Shown: positions 35,115-44,932, counted from the first letter of the stretch. The stretch: 64,000 nucleotides of DNA from Alicyclobacillus sp. (GCA_023511725.1 JAIMAY010000009.1:1-64000); one strand, 5' to 3'. A program made the numbers and translations. The notes: generated by a model from the letters alone, not told the origin.

Positions 35115-35704
35115 CGACAAACGACCTGAACCCCGGTTCGAGGGCTTCGTGCGGCCGGATGTCCTGCGAGGAGAACGCGAAGGGGATGGGCGAGGGGTCC
35201 CGCGAGGTCAGCACGGACCCGGCCGGCGGCATGGCTCCGAGTGCCGTGCCCGCAGTGCTGCGACAGCAGCGGATGGAGGCCATTGCAAGGCGAGTCGACG
35301 AGATGCTGCCTGTGCTGGCCGTGAAGCTCATCCGCTTCGTTCGCGACTTCCCAGACCCGGACATCACACTCCCCAAGGCGCTCCTCCTCTATCAATTGCA
35401 CCATCACGGTGCCTGCACTGCCTCGATGCTCGCAGCCTCCATGGGTCTCACGGCCGGGCCGGTGACGCACCTCACCAAGTGGCTCGTCGCGCGCGGGTTT
35501 GTGGAGCGCCATCCGGACCCGAAGGATGGGCGCGTGGTGTGGTTCACGCTGACCGACGCCGGCCGCGTCCTCGTTCACAGGCTGTCCCAGCACAGCATTC
35601 GCAGGTGGGCCGCTGTCATCGGCGAAATCGGCGAAGAGCGCGCGCAGCTGGCGCTGGACATCATGCTGGAGACGGTGGCCGTGCTCGACCGCCTGCAGCG
35701 GTAG
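35111..35704 (+). CDS. MarR-family regulator, candidate repressor of the MMPL exporter
   Basis: A 197-residue MarR protein. A poorly structured N-terminus of about 45 residues precedes the winged helix (TASMLAASMGLTAGPVTHLT as recognition region; wing HPDPKDGRVVWF). ATG 35111 overlaps the upstream stop with GAGGGGG before it. About 900 bp downstream, the exporter promoter is covered by two palindromes of MarR-operator size, so this protein is the best local candidate to bind them. Its ligand is unknown. Confidence 0.83.
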   Translation: MTTNDLNPGSRASCGRMSCEENAKGMGEGSREVSTDPAGGMAPSAVPAVLRQQRMEAIARRVDEMLPVLAVKLIRFVRDFPDPDITLPKALLLYQLHHHGACTASMLAASMGLTAGPVTHLTKWLVARGFVERHPDPKDGRVVWFTLTDAGRVLVHRLSQHSIRRWAAVIGEIGEERAQLALDIMLETVAVLDRLQR

Positions 35705-35863
35705 CGAGCGACGTGCGGGGCAGTGCGGGCATGCTGACGAGCGCCACGACCAGCGGCGGGCCGGCGGCGGGCGGCGCAGGTCGGCGAGTGGGGCGCACGC
35801 CGGACCGTCGCCAAGCGGAACCTTCAGCGCCGGAAGATTCGGATACGGGAGAGGAGATGGCTC

Positions 35864-36427
35864 ATGAATGCTACCTACTCGATTCGCCGCGCCACCCCTG
35901 CGGACGCACCTGCCGTAGCGCGTGTGCACGTCGACAGCTGGCGTACCACGTATCGCGGGATCGTGCCGGACGCGTTCCTCGACAGCCTGTCCTATGCGGA
36001 GAGCGAGCGTCGCTGGCGATCCGGCTTCGAACAACCATCGCCCGGCTACGCCATGTTCGTCGCCGAGGGTCCCGATGGCATCGTCGGCTTTGCCACCGGC
36101 GGTCGCCTCCGCCACGCCGTGCTGAATTATGATGGTGAACTGTACGCCATCTACATCGCCGCTGCCCATCATCGATCCGGCCTTGGCCGCCGCCTCGTCC
36201 ACCGCGTCGCGGAGCATCTCACCGCCAGCGGCTTCCACTCGATGATCATCTGGGCCCTGGCGGATAACCACCCCGCCCGCCGATTCTATGAAGCGCTCGG
36301 CGGCCAGCTGGTGAGCGAGGCCGACACCGACATTGGCGGCAAACGCCTGCGCGAGGTGGCCTACGGCTGGTCAGACCTCGCCGCTTGGCTGCACCGCGCA
36401 CCCCAGGCAGGGGGCAGCAGGGGGTGA
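35864..36427 (+). CDS. GNAT-family N-acetyltransferase
   Basis: A 187-residue acetyl-CoA-dependent acyltransferase. The N-terminal YSIRRATPADAPAVARVHV, central ELYAIYIAAAHHRSGLGRRL (acetyl-CoA pyrophosphate loop of the R/QxxGxG/A kind) and WALADNHPARRFYEALGG are classic GNAT elements. GAGAGGAG lies upstream of ATG 35864. The acceptor substrate is unknown; the gene sits between a MarR regulator and an MMPL exporter, which could fit detoxification. Confidence 0.87.
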   Translation: MNATYSIRRATPADAPAVARVHVDSWRTTYRGIVPDAFLDSLSYAESERRWRSGFEQPSPGYAMFVAEGPDGIVGFATGGRLRHAVLNYDGELYAIYIAAAHHRSGLGRRLVHRVAEHLTASGFHSMIIWALADNHPARRFYEALGGQLVSEADTDIGGKRLREVAYGWSDLAAWLHRAPQAGGSRG

Positions 36428-36535
36428 CAAGTCGAGCGGCCTCGTCGGGCGCTGCCTTGGCGGGCAGCCGGAGGAGGCTGTCGCCAAGTGGCGCGGCGCC
36501 CCGGGGCGGGGCAGTGCCGCTCTCATCGCCTCTGA

Positions 36536-36554
36536 TACTTTCACATTGAAAGTA
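36536..36554. promoter_or_regulatory. Palindromic operator 1 upstream of the MMPL gene
   Basis: TACTTTCA-CAT-TGAAAGTA is a perfect 8+8 palindrome, 19 bp in all. The exporter promoter -35 (TTGAAA, 36546-36551) lies in its right arm. Size and symmetry fit a MarR-family dimer. Its centre is 33 bp, about three helical turns, from the centre of operator 2. Confidence 0.75.
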
Positions 36555-36574
36555 CTCGTGTCATCTGGTACTTT
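36546..36574 (+). promoter_or_regulatory. Promoter of the MMPL exporter gene
   Basis: TTGAAA (36546-36551) and TACTTT (36569-36574) with a 17-bp spacer. Each hexamer lies within one of two related palindromes, so a bound repressor would block RNA polymerase directly. The start codon is 50 bp downstream of the -10. Confidence 0.7.
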
Positions 36575-36587
36575 CATATCGAAACTA
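36569..36587. promoter_or_regulatory. Palindromic operator 2 upstream of the MMPL gene
   Basis: TACTTTCATATCGAAACTA matches operator 1 in its first ten bases except one and is an imperfect palindrome with two arm mismatches. It contains the -10 hexamer TACTTT. The pair with operator 1 suggests cooperative binding of two dimers. Confidence 0.65.
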
Positions 36588-36623
36588 TCGCGGTGGATTC
36601 GCGTGGAGGGTGGGGAGGTTGGC

Positions 36624-39600
36624 GTGACGATGGCCCAGCGGTACGCGCGGTGGATGGTGCGTTGGAAGTGGGCTGTGGTGCTGCTATGGATGGCCACGGT
36701 CGTGGCGGCCCTTGTGGGTCTGCCGCAGCTCCAGCGTGTGGTGGCGCATACGCCGACCACGTACGTGTCGCCGTCGGCAGAGAGTCAGGTGGCGAGTCGG
36801 CTGGCCAACGAGGTGGACCCGAAGCACCAGGCGAAGAGCACGGTGCTGGTGGCCATCCGCCGAGACGGCGGGCTGACGTCCAGGGATCAGAAGTGGTTCG
36901 GGGATGCCCTGCAGAACCTGGCCCACGAGGCGGGGCACGGCGCCATCGTCTACGTGAGTGACGCGGCGAACGTGCCATCGGATGTGGCGAAGTCGTTTGT
37001 GAGTGCGGATAAGACCACCGAGATTGGTCTCGTTGGGCTCAACCAGGATATTCAGTCTGCGCAGTACCGCGACACACTGCAGCACGTGCGCACCGCGGTG
37101 GGGACACCTCCGGCCGGTGCAAGGGTGTATCTGACCGGAGACATGTCGGTGCAGGCGGACGCCATCGATCTCATGCGCGACGCGGCCGACAAAACCGCGC
37201 TGGTGACGGTGGCGTTGGTGCTGGTCATTCTCCTGGCGGTGTTCCGCGCCGTGTTGGCGCCGCTCTTGACCCTGATTGCGGTGGGCCTGTCCTATCTCGT
37301 CTCCTCGGGCCTGGTGGCGTGGGCCGCCGAGCATGGTCTGCCCATCTCGACCTTCACCCAGACCTTCCTGATTGCCGTGTTGTTTGGGGCAGGGACCGAC
37401 TACACTGTCATCCTGCTCAACCGCTTCCGCGAGGAGTTGACGAAGACGGACGACAGGGCGGAGGCGCTGGCAGGCGCGTTGGCAGGCGTGAGCAAGACGG
37501 TGGTGTTCAGCGCGCTCACGGTGCTCGTATCGTTCGCCGCGCTCTACTTCGCCAAGTTCGGTCTCTATCGATCCGGTGCTGGGGTGGCGGTCGGCATCGC
37601 CATCATGTTGATCACATGCCTGACGCTGATTCCCGCTCTGATGGCGCTTCTGGGGAGGTCGCTCTACTGGCCGAAACCGCCGGCGCTCGGTCAGGCCCAC
37701 CCGCCGTCGCGGTTGTGGGGATGGACGAGTGCGGTTGCGACGCGCAGGCCGTGGCCGGTGCTGCTGGCGCTCGCCATTGTCCTCACGCCCGTGGCGCTGG
37801 CGTTCACATCCAGCCGTGCCTTTGATCCGATGAGCGACATTCCCAACGCCCCGTCGGTGCAGGGGTTTCACGCTGTGGCGGACGCGTTTGGGCAAGGCCG
37901 CGCGATGCCGACCACCGTGATCGTCCAAACCGACGCCAACCTTCGTACGCCAGACGGGCTCGCTGCCATCGACGCCATCTCTCGCCAGATGGCGGCACTG
38001 CCGGGTGTCCAACAGGTGGACAGCGCGACGCAGCCCACCGGATCCGTCCTCGAGCAGTTCGAGCTGCGGTATCAGAATCAGCAGGTGGCGAAGGGTCTCG
38101 GGCAGGTTGGGGACGGTCTTGGCAAGCTGAGCAGTGGCTTCAACCAGGCTGCCGCGCAGAGCCAACAGGCCTCTCAAGGGCTGGGCCAACTCGAGCGTGG
38201 CGCCGAGCAGTTGGCGCAGGGCGTACACAGCACTGCCGAGGGGGCTGGATCCGTCGCGCAGGGTACGCAGCAACTCGCGCAGAGCGCGGGCCAACTGGCG
38301 AGCGGATTGGCACAGGTGCAGCAGGGGGCATCGCAACTGCAGGCGGGCTCAGGCCAGTTGGCGCAGGGAAACCGGCAGGTGGCTGATGCCGCCTCCGCGC
38401 TGGCCAACGCGCTGGCTGCGTGGGCTCAGGCGCATCCGGGCACCAGTGCGGATCCCAGCTGGCAGCAGATCCAGGTGCTCGCCGCGCAGGTGGCGCAGGG
38501 CAGTGCGCAGACCGCGGCGGCCAGCCAGCAACTGGCAGCAGGTGCGGCCCAGCTGGCACAGTCTCTCGGTTCCGTTACCCAGGGATCTCAGGCTCTCGCC
38601 TCCGGCGCGCAGCAGCTCGCCGGGGGTGCGGCACAGCTTGCCAGCGGTAGTCAGGCGCTGGCGCGTGGGGCGGACCATCTCAGCGCGGGTCTGGATCAGT
38701 TCGCCGGCGGCATCCTGTCCCTCACCTCCGGCATGACCGAGGCGAAGCGGGCCACGAGCGCGTTGACGGACGGGGTGAACCAGGCGCAGTCGGCGCTCCA
38801 ACATTCGGCGGAGGCACCGTCGCCCGGCTTCTACGTGCCGGCGGATGCCATTCAGCACAACGCGCAGCTCCGCCAAGCGCTGGACGCGTACGTCTCACCA
38901 GACGGGCACATCGCTAAGTTCCAGGTGATCCTCAACCAGGAGCCGTACTCGTCGGCGGCCATCGCCACCGTCGGCAAGCTTAAGCAGGCGGCGCAGGTGG
39001 CGCTGCTCGCCAGCCCCATTCACACAGGCCATGTGGTTGTGGGCGGGCCGACAGCGGTGCAGGCGGAAATGAATCAGCTCTCCAGCCAGGATTTCGCGCG
39101 CACGATGCTGATTGTGTTCGCTGCCATCTTCCTGCTGCTGGTGTTGATGCTGCGGTCCGTCCTCACCCCCGCCCTGATCCTGCTTTCACTGGGGGCGACC
39201 TACTTCGTCACGATGGGGATGGTGCAGCAGATGGCCATCCACGTATTGCATGATGTCGGGGTGAACTGGGCCGCACCGTTCTTCATCTTCCTACTGTTGG
39301 TCGCGCTGGGCGTCGACTACAGCATCTTCCTGATGGCTCGGTTTGATGAGGCGCTGCGGGTTCATCGGACGGCGGACGCTGCGCAGGCTGCCTCCACGGG
39401 CAAGTGGGATCGTCCGGCTGATCCCGCCCTCGATGGCCCTGCGGCAGAGGGTGGCGCCGCGCCCCATGTTGGGGCCATTCGCCACGCCATGCGGGCGATG
39501 GGCGGCGTGATCTTCTCGGCGGCGGTGATCATGGCGGGAACGTTCGGATCATTGGTCGTGACGGGGATGCCGACGCTGCTCGAGATGGGGGTGGCGGTGG

Positions 39601-39749
39601 TCATTGGCTTGGCGCTGTACGTGTTCGTGCTGCTGGCATTCTTTCTGCCGGCGGCCATCCGCCTGGTCGGCGCGGCGCACCGCTGGCCGTTCGACGTCAC
39701 AGCATCGGACAACCGCCGCCACCTCGGTCCGACGCTCGACATAGGGTGA
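36624..39749 (+). CDS. MMPL/RND-family exporter with long coiled-coil insert
   Basis: A 1041-residue membrane protein. The first transmembrane helix is WAVVLLWMATVVAALVGLPQ, followed by an extracytoplasmic loop and a helix bundle with the RND motif GAGTDYTVILLNRFREE. A second half repeats this with ALGVDYSIFLMARFDEA. Between them, roughly residues 490-715 are an Ala/Gln/Gly/Ser-rich heptad-like repeat (many QLAQG/QLASG units), as in YhgE/Pip-like and mycobacterial-type MMPL proteins. GTG 36624 has GGGGAGG five bases upstream. It probably exports a lipid or hydrophobic compound and is under a MarR-type repressor. Confidence 0.88.
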   Translation: MTMAQRYARWMVRWKWAVVLLWMATVVAALVGLPQLQRVVAHTPTTYVSPSAESQVASRLANEVDPKHQAKSTVLVAIRRDGGLTSRDQKWFGDALQNLAHEAGHGAIVYVSDAANVPSDVAKSFVSADKTTEIGLVGLNQDIQSAQYRDTLQHVRTAVGTPPAGARVYLTGDMSVQADAIDLMRDAADKTALVTVALVLVILLAVFRAVLAPLLTLIAVGLSYLVSSGLVAWAAEHGLPISTFTQTFLIAVLFGAGTDYTVILLNRFREELTKTDDRAEALAGALAGVSKTVVFSALTVLVSFAALYFAKFGLYRSGAGVAVGIAIMLITCLTLIPALMALLGRSLYWPKPPALGQAHPPSRLWGWTSAVATRRPWPVLLALAIVLTPVALAFTSSRAFDPMSDIPNAPSVQGFHAVADAFGQGRAMPTTVIVQTDANLRTPDGLAAIDAISRQMAALPGVQQVDSATQPTGSVLEQFELRYQNQQVAKGLGQVGDGLGKLSSGFNQAAAQSQQASQGLGQLERGAEQLAQGVHSTAEGAGSVAQGTQQLAQSAGQLASGLAQVQQGASQLQAGSGQLAQGNRQVADAASALANALAAWAQAHPGTSADPSWQQIQVLAAQVAQGSAQTAAASQQLAAGAAQLAQSLGSVTQGSQALASGAQQLAGGAAQLASGSQALARGADHLSAGLDQFAGGILSLTSGMTEAKRATSALTDGVNQAQSALQHSAEAPSPGFYVPADAIQHNAQLRQALDAYVSPDGHIAKFQVILNQEPYSSAAIATVGKLKQAAQVALLASPIHTGHVVVGGPTAVQAEMNQLSSQDFARTMLIVFAAIFLLLVLMLRSVLTPALILLSLGATYFVTMGMVQQMAIHVLHDVGVNWAAPFFIFLLLVALGVDYSIFLMARFDEALRVHRTADAAQAASTGKWDRPADPALDGPAAEGGAAPHVGAIRHAMRAMGGVIFSAAVIMAGTFGSLVVTGMPTLLEMGVAVVIGLALYVFVLLAFFLPAAIRLVGAAHRWPFDVTASDNRRHLGPTLDIG

Positions 39750-39778
39750 AGCATCTCCGGGCCGAGGGAGGGATCAGC

Positions 39779-39916
39779 ATGTACGGAGTGTTTGGTGGGT
39801 ACACCCGCTGGGCGGTGGTGTTCCTGATCATCTTCGTGCTCTTCATCCTGCTTGTGCCGTACGGCGGCTATGCCCCGGCCGCAGCGGCGGCACCGGGCGG
39901 CGTGGTGGCCTACTGA
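39779..39916 (+). CDS. Small single-pass membrane protein, YjcZ-like
   Basis: A 45-residue protein starting MYGVFGGYTRW, with one hydrophobic helix (AVVFLIIFVLFILLVP) and a short Gly/Pro/Ala tail ending VVAY. GAGGGAGGG precedes the ATG by a normal distance. The Gly/Tyr-rich start followed by a single helix is like the YjcZ family of sporulation micro-proteins. It lies 29 bp after the exporter gene. The homology is suggestive only. Confidence 0.65.
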   Translation: MYGVFGGYTRWAVVFLIIFVLFILLVPYGGYAPAAAAAPGGVVAY

Positions 39917-40048
39917 TCACCGTTCCGTCGCCTGTCTGTCCGTCCTTGCCACGGGCCGTGCGGCGCCCCGCCGTGCGGCCCGTGCGATGTCTCCCACCGC
40001 GTAGCCCTGCGGCGTCCCCGCCGTGCGGCCCCGGCACGCGCCACGCCG

Positions 40049-40852
40049 TCAACGAAACAGCGCGCGCAGCACGCCCGTTCGGCGCGGCCGTTCGACCCGC
40101 ACCTCGCGCACCGGTGCATCCTCCCAGATGGCGTTGGCGTTGTCCATCAGCGCCTGAACCACCGCGCTCCCGCACCGCTCGCCGATGCGCTCATACGCCG
40201 CCATCAACCCCGGTGGTCGGACGCGAACGTCGTGCGCATCGCTGCCTATCACGGCCACCTTCCCCGCCTCCAGCAGCATCCACGCCAGCTTGTCCGCCGT
40301 GTGCGCGCGGCGCGGGTCCGTCTCAAAGCAGCGCGCCGTCACCTGCAGCAGTACCCCCATGGCGAGGAGATCATCGAGGATGGCCGGGTCCTTCTGCACC
40401 TCGAGATTCCGCTCGGGATGGGCCATCACCGGGACGTAGCCGCGGACCAAGAGCTCGTGCACCAACTCGCGGGCCCGCGCCGAGATGGTGTCGCTGCGAA
40501 ACTCCACCAGGACGTATCGCGTGGGACCCAGCGTGGGGACATCGCCGTCGCGGATGACGTCGGCGAGATCGCGCGTGACGCGCACCTCGGCGCCGAGGGC
40601 CAGGTCCGGAAAGGGGACGGGATGGGACTCGTGGCCAATTTCGCCCCGCCTCGCCAACACACGCCCAAACGCGTCGGCGACGGCCTCCGGCGCAACGTCG
40701 AAATGCGGGCTGAGATAGTGCGGCGTGCAGATGACCCGGTCGGTCCCAGCGGCACGGTGCGCCCGCAGCACCGCCTCGGTGTCGGCCATCGTCTCGGGGC
40801 CATCGTCCAGCCCCGGCAGAACATGCGCGTGAATGTCCGTGATGAGGGCCAT
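40049..40852 (-). CDS. CpsB/YwqE-type PHP-family protein-tyrosine phosphatase
   Basis: A 267-residue PHP-fold metal-dependent phosphatase. Metal-binding motifs are DIHAHVLPGLDDGP at residues 6-19, CTPHYLSPHF, PVMAHPERN and IGSDAHD. This set matches CpsB/CapC and Bacillus YwqE, which remove phosphate from the tyrosine-rich tail of capsule-synthesis kinases. The kinase partners are not in this window. It is divergent from the next gene, with TATAAT at 40882-40887 in the spacer. Confidence 0.88.
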   Translation of the reverse strand: MALITDIHAHVLPGLDDGPETMADTEAVLRAHRAAGTDRVICTPHYLSPHFDVAPEAVADAFGRVLARRGEIGHESHPVPFPDLALGAEVRVTRDLADVIRDGDVPTLGPTRYVLVEFRSDTISARARELVHELLVRGYVPVMAHPERNLEVQKDPAILDDLLAMGVLLQVTARCFETDPRRAHTADKLAWMLLEAGKVAVIGSDAHDVRVRPPGLMAAYERIGERCGSAVVQALMDNANAIWEDAPVREVRVERPRRTGVLRALFR

Positions 40853-40981
40853 TTGTTGCGCTATCCTTTCTGCATCTGCGGTATAATAGGCGAATCAAGG
40901 TCATTCTAGCAGACTTCCACGCGCTTGATCGCATAACATACAGGATGTCCGCCAAGAAGACCGGTCAGGGAGGTTGAATGA

Positions 40982-42016
40982 TTGAACCCAATGACGGCGA
41001 GAGGCCTCGGCGATGTGAGCCCGGAGGCGTGGCGGCGATTGTACGAGACCGTGGTGGCGATGGACGAGGCGAAGCCATGGCAGTGGGTGACGGTGGACAA
41101 GACGTTCGCCGTCCAGTTGCCGGACTCGGGAGAGGTGTATTACTGCGTGCTGATGGGCGCGCCTGAGCTCCGCGGGGTGAAGATGCACCCGGGACCCATC
41201 GGGTATGCGGCGTTGCAAGCGCTGCGTCAGGGGATTTTGGAAGATATTGAAGATGCGGGATTCGGGACGAGGTCACTGATGGTGTACTTCGGATCGAGGG
41301 AGCAGTTGGACAAACAGGAGCGTGCGATGTTACGCCATCTCGGCTTCCGCTTCCGCGGCCCGACACAGTGGCCCGCGGTCCGCAGTTTCCGGGAAGGTCA
41401 GCATCCGGCCATTGTGTCGCCCGACGAGGTGCCCATCGTGATCACCGTGATGGAGCAGGCGATGGCGCTCGCCGAGGACGTGCGCGAGAATCCGCGGCTG
41501 TTTGAGCTTGGCGGACAGGGGCAGGTGGTGACGCGCATGGTCCGCCCGGACACCGGCGAGTGGGTCACGGCTTGGACGGCGTTGCCGCAAGAGCTGCCGA
41601 GTCTGTTCTACCAGCCCGTGATCGACGAAGTCCGCGCAGCCCGTCTGCGCCGTGACCTGCCGGCCTCCAGCATGTGGGGCGTGGAAGCGCGCTACGCCCG
41701 CTTTTGCGTGCAGGACGGTCAGGATGCGCCCATCACCCACCCACCCACGCTGCTGTGTCTGGACTTGGTGCACGGCATCATCCTCAAATACCACATCGCG
41801 GAGGAGCCGACGGACTGGCAGTCGCTCGCGGATGCCATGCTGGATCTCGTCCAGGAGCTCGGCCGGCGGCCGAAGGTGCTGGTGGTCCGCACGCCGCGAG
41901 CAGGGGCGTTGATGGAGCCAGTTGCTCAGGCGCTGGGCTGCATGTTTGTCGAGGATCCGGACGCGGATGTGCTCAACGACGCCTGGACGACGATGGCGGA
42001 CGAGGTCGCCAAATAG
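40982..42016 (+). CDS. DUF7309/DUF6930 domain protein, function unknown
   Basis: A 344-residue cytoplasmic protein. The N-terminal half (SPEAWRRLYETVVAMDEAKP through YFGSREQLDKQERAML) resembles DUF7309. The C-terminal part (PTLLCLDLVHGIILKYHI through VLVVRTPRAGALMEPVAQA) resembles DUF6930. TTG 40982 is the best start because GGGAGGT ends seven bases upstream; ATG 40991 is too far and ATG 40978 is out of frame. The hairpin GGCGGCC-GA-GGCCGCC (42022-42037) follows the stop. No reaction can be proposed. Confidence 0.75.
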   Translation: MNPMTARGLGDVSPEAWRRLYETVVAMDEAKPWQWVTVDKTFAVQLPDSGEVYYCVLMGAPELRGVKMHPGPIGYAALQALRQGILEDIEDAGFGTRSLMVYFGSREQLDKQERAMLRHLGFRFRGPTQWPAVRSFREGQHPAIVSPDEVPIVITVMEQAMALAEDVRENPRLFELGGQGQVVTRMVRPDTGEWVTAWTALPQELPSLFYQPVIDEVRAARLRRDLPASSMWGVEARYARFCVQDGQDAPITHPPTLLCLDLVHGIILKYHIAEEPTDWQSLADAMLDLVQELGRRPKVLVVRTPRAGALMEPVAQALGCMFVEDPDADVLNDAWTTMADEVAK

Positions 42017-42053
42017 ACGGGGGCGGCCGAGGCCGCCAATTCCCCGGTGCATA

Positions 42054-42107
42054 TGTTCCGAATAGCGGGACAGTAAGGTGGCCGCGGCGCCGGCTCTGCG
42101 CTAGGAT
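42054..42107 (+). promoter_or_regulatory. IclR-type site and promoter of pobA (site 1)
   Basis: TGTTCCGAATAGCGGGACA (42054-42072) is a near-palindrome with centre 42063. A -10-like TAGGAT lies at 42102-42107, starting 39 bp after the centre, and no good -35 is present. Two other copies of the 19-mer have the same distance to a TANNNT hexamer. This geometry, with the site just upstream of the -35 position, fits an IclR-family activator. Confidence 0.75.
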
Positions 42108-42118
42108 AAAGATGGTAG

Positions 42119-43336
<1,218 letters not shown>

Positions 43337-43366
43337 CCGTGTGGTGAGGAACGGGAATGGGCCGAT

Positions 43367-43396
43367 TTGACCCCGACCCTGGTCCCCGAGGATAAT
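43367..43396 (+). promoter_or_regulatory. Promoter of the nitroreductase-like gene
   Basis: TTGACC (43367-43372) and GATAAT (43391-43396) are 18 bp apart. The -10 falls in the loop side of a CCGAGGA (43386-43392) / TCCTCGG (43404-43410) hairpin, which may influence initiation. Confidence 0.55.
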
Positions 43397-43448
43397 GAAA
43401 GCGTCCTCGGCGGATCAGGGTATTTTTTGTTCGTAAGGAGTGCGAGCG

Positions 43449-43934
43449 ATGGCGGACATTCAGGAACTGGTGAAGGCGCGGCGGCACATCAAGGAATTCA
43501 CGGACAGGCCGGTGGCGGAGGAGGATGTGATTGAATGGCTGAATACAGCCATCTATGCCCCCAACCACCGCATGACCCAGCCGTGGGAGGTCATCTTTGT
43601 CGGTCCGGAGACGCGATCCAAACTGAACCATCCCGCGGATTTCGGCCACGCACCGCTGGTGATGGCCATCGTGTGGAAGGCGCCGGAGAACGCCATCGAG
43701 CGCGATGAGAATCTCATCTCGACGGCGGCCATGATGCAGAACTTCTGCCTGCTGGCCTGGGCGCATGGCGTGGGTGTGCGCTGGACGTCCATCGGCTGGC
43801 GCCAGGACATCAAGGACATCCTCGGTGTGCCCGAGGGACACGAGGTGCTGGTGGTGGGCGTCGGGTACCCGGAGACCATCCCGTCGGTCAAGCCGCGGAC
43901 GCCCATCACGGAGAAGCTGCGCCGGCTGCCGTGA
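43449..43934 (+). CDS. Nitroreductase-family protein
   Basis: A 161-residue FMN-dependent nitroreductase-fold protein, shorter than typical NfsB. The start IQELVKARRHIKEFTDRPV gives the FMN-phosphate-binding Arg pair, and YAPNHRMTQPWEVIFV and GVGYPETIP are usual family segments. AAGGAG lies upstream of ATG 43449. It sits between pobA and the IclR regulator, so it may reduce a quinone or nitroaromatic relative of the pathway substrate, but nothing in the sequence fixes this. Confidence 0.82.
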   Translation: MADIQELVKARRHIKEFTDRPVAEEDVIEWLNTAIYAPNHRMTQPWEVIFVGPETRSKLNHPADFGHAPLVMAIVWKAPENAIERDENLISTAAMMQNFCLLAWAHGVGVRWTSIGWRQDIKDILGVPEGHEVLVVGVGYPETIPSVKPRTPITEKLRRLP

Positions 43935-44015
43935 AACTGGGGCGTGCAGTGGCGCTGGCGGCGCCGCTGGGGCGAAGCCTGCGCCACCGCAGCGGCTGGT
44001 CAGGCGGACACGCGC

Positions 44016-44804
44016 TTACCGCCGGCGCTCGTAGTAACCGAGGCGTCGCGAGATCTCCTGGCCCACACTGGTGAGCGTGCGGACGAAGAGTTGAATCCGA
44101 TCCGGCCCGAACCGCTGAATGGGCCCCACGACGGTCACGGCCCCGATGACCTGCCGCGTGTAATCCCGCACGGGCACCGCGACGGACGCCACGCCTTCGC
44201 GCAGCTCCGACAGACTGACGGCGTAGCCCTGCTCGCGAATCTTGCGGAGGTGCTGGCGGAGCCTGTCGGGGTCCGTGATGGTCGCAGGTGTGAAGCGTTC
44301 CAGACCACGCCGGATCACCTCCTCAATCATCTCCTCGCTTTGGTAGGCCAGGCATACCTTGCCGGAGCTCGTGCAGTGGAGCGGGTTCCGGCGCCCCACG
44401 TGCGTGAGAATCTGCACCGGGTGCTTGCACTCGATCTTGCTCACATACACCGTATGGAACCCTTCCAGCACGGCAAGATGGGCGGTCTCGTCGAAGCGAT
44501 GGACGAACTCCTCCAGCAGGTGCTGTCCTTCTCGGCAGATGTCGAGGTGCGACATGATGACGCCGCCGAGGGCGAGCACCGACAGCCCCAGCCGGTATTT
44601 GTGCGTCTTCTTATCCTTAATGAGGAAACCCTCGTCGGCCAGCGTCGCGACGATGCGGTGGACCGTGCTTTTGGGAAGGCCCAGTTCGCGGGCGAGATCA
44701 GTCACACCCTTCTCCGGCTCCTCCATCGTAAAGCAGCGGAGCACCTGGAGGGCGTTCTTCAGCGAGCCCAGCGTCCGGTAATCGGGGGCCATTTGCACAG
44801 CCAT
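44016..44804 (-). CDS. IclR-family regulator of aromatic catabolism
   Basis: A 262-residue IclR protein. The winged helix (SLKNALQVLRCFTMEEPEKG and LGLPKSTVHRIVATLADEGF) is followed by the effector-binding GAF-like domain (TAHLAVLEGFHTVYVSKIE; SELREGVASVAVPVRDY). GAGAGGAG precedes the ATG. It is transcribed away from praA. Relatives such as PcaR, PobR and PcaU bind aromatic acids and activate ring-cleavage genes. The three matched 19-mers at 42054, 44933 and 58765 are its likely targets, with 4-hydroxybenzoate or protocatechuate as probable effector. Confidence 0.88.
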   Translation of the reverse strand: MAVQMAPDYRTLGSLKNALQVLRCFTMEEPEKGVTDLARELGLPKSTVHRIVATLADEGFLIKDKKTHKYRLGLSVLALGGVIMSHLDICREGQHLLEEFVHRFDETAHLAVLEGFHTVYVSKIECKHPVQILTHVGRRNPLHCTSSGKVCLAYQSEEMIEEVIRRGLERFTPATITDPDRLRQHLRKIREQGYAVSLSELREGVASVAVPVRDYTRQVIGAVTVVGPIQRFGPDRIQLFVRTLTSVGQEISRRLGYYERRR

Positions 44805-44821
44805 CTATCCAATCTCCTCTC

Positions 44822-44860
44822 CATTCGAGTGCATCCGAGTCCATTCGAGTTCATTCGAGG
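44822..44860. repeat. Four 10-bp-phased direct repeats upstream of the IclR gene
   Basis: CATTCGAGT occurs at 44822-44830 and 44842-44850, with CATCCGAGT at 44832-44840 and CATTCGAGG at 44852-44860. The period is exactly 10 bp, about one helical turn. The block lies 18-56 bp upstream of the IclR start codon, in its leader or promoter. It may be a regulator site for autocontrol or a replication-slippage product. Confidence 0.8.
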
Positions 44861-44932
44861 AATGCGCTTTCAAGTGAGGTTTGTGGCTTCTGTGTATAAT
44901 GTGACAGACCGGATATTGAAATCATAGCGCAC

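Noticed and set aside
36684-38336. 550-codon minus-strand frame
   Set aside because: Antisense to the MMPL exporter, whose RND motifs are clear; composition is His/Arg/Gln-rich as expected for a shadow frame.
44895-44900. TATAAT as the pra operon -10
   Set aside because: It lies upstream of the IclR-type site and has no partner -35; the TACGAT at the conserved 39-bp offset fits all three promoters.
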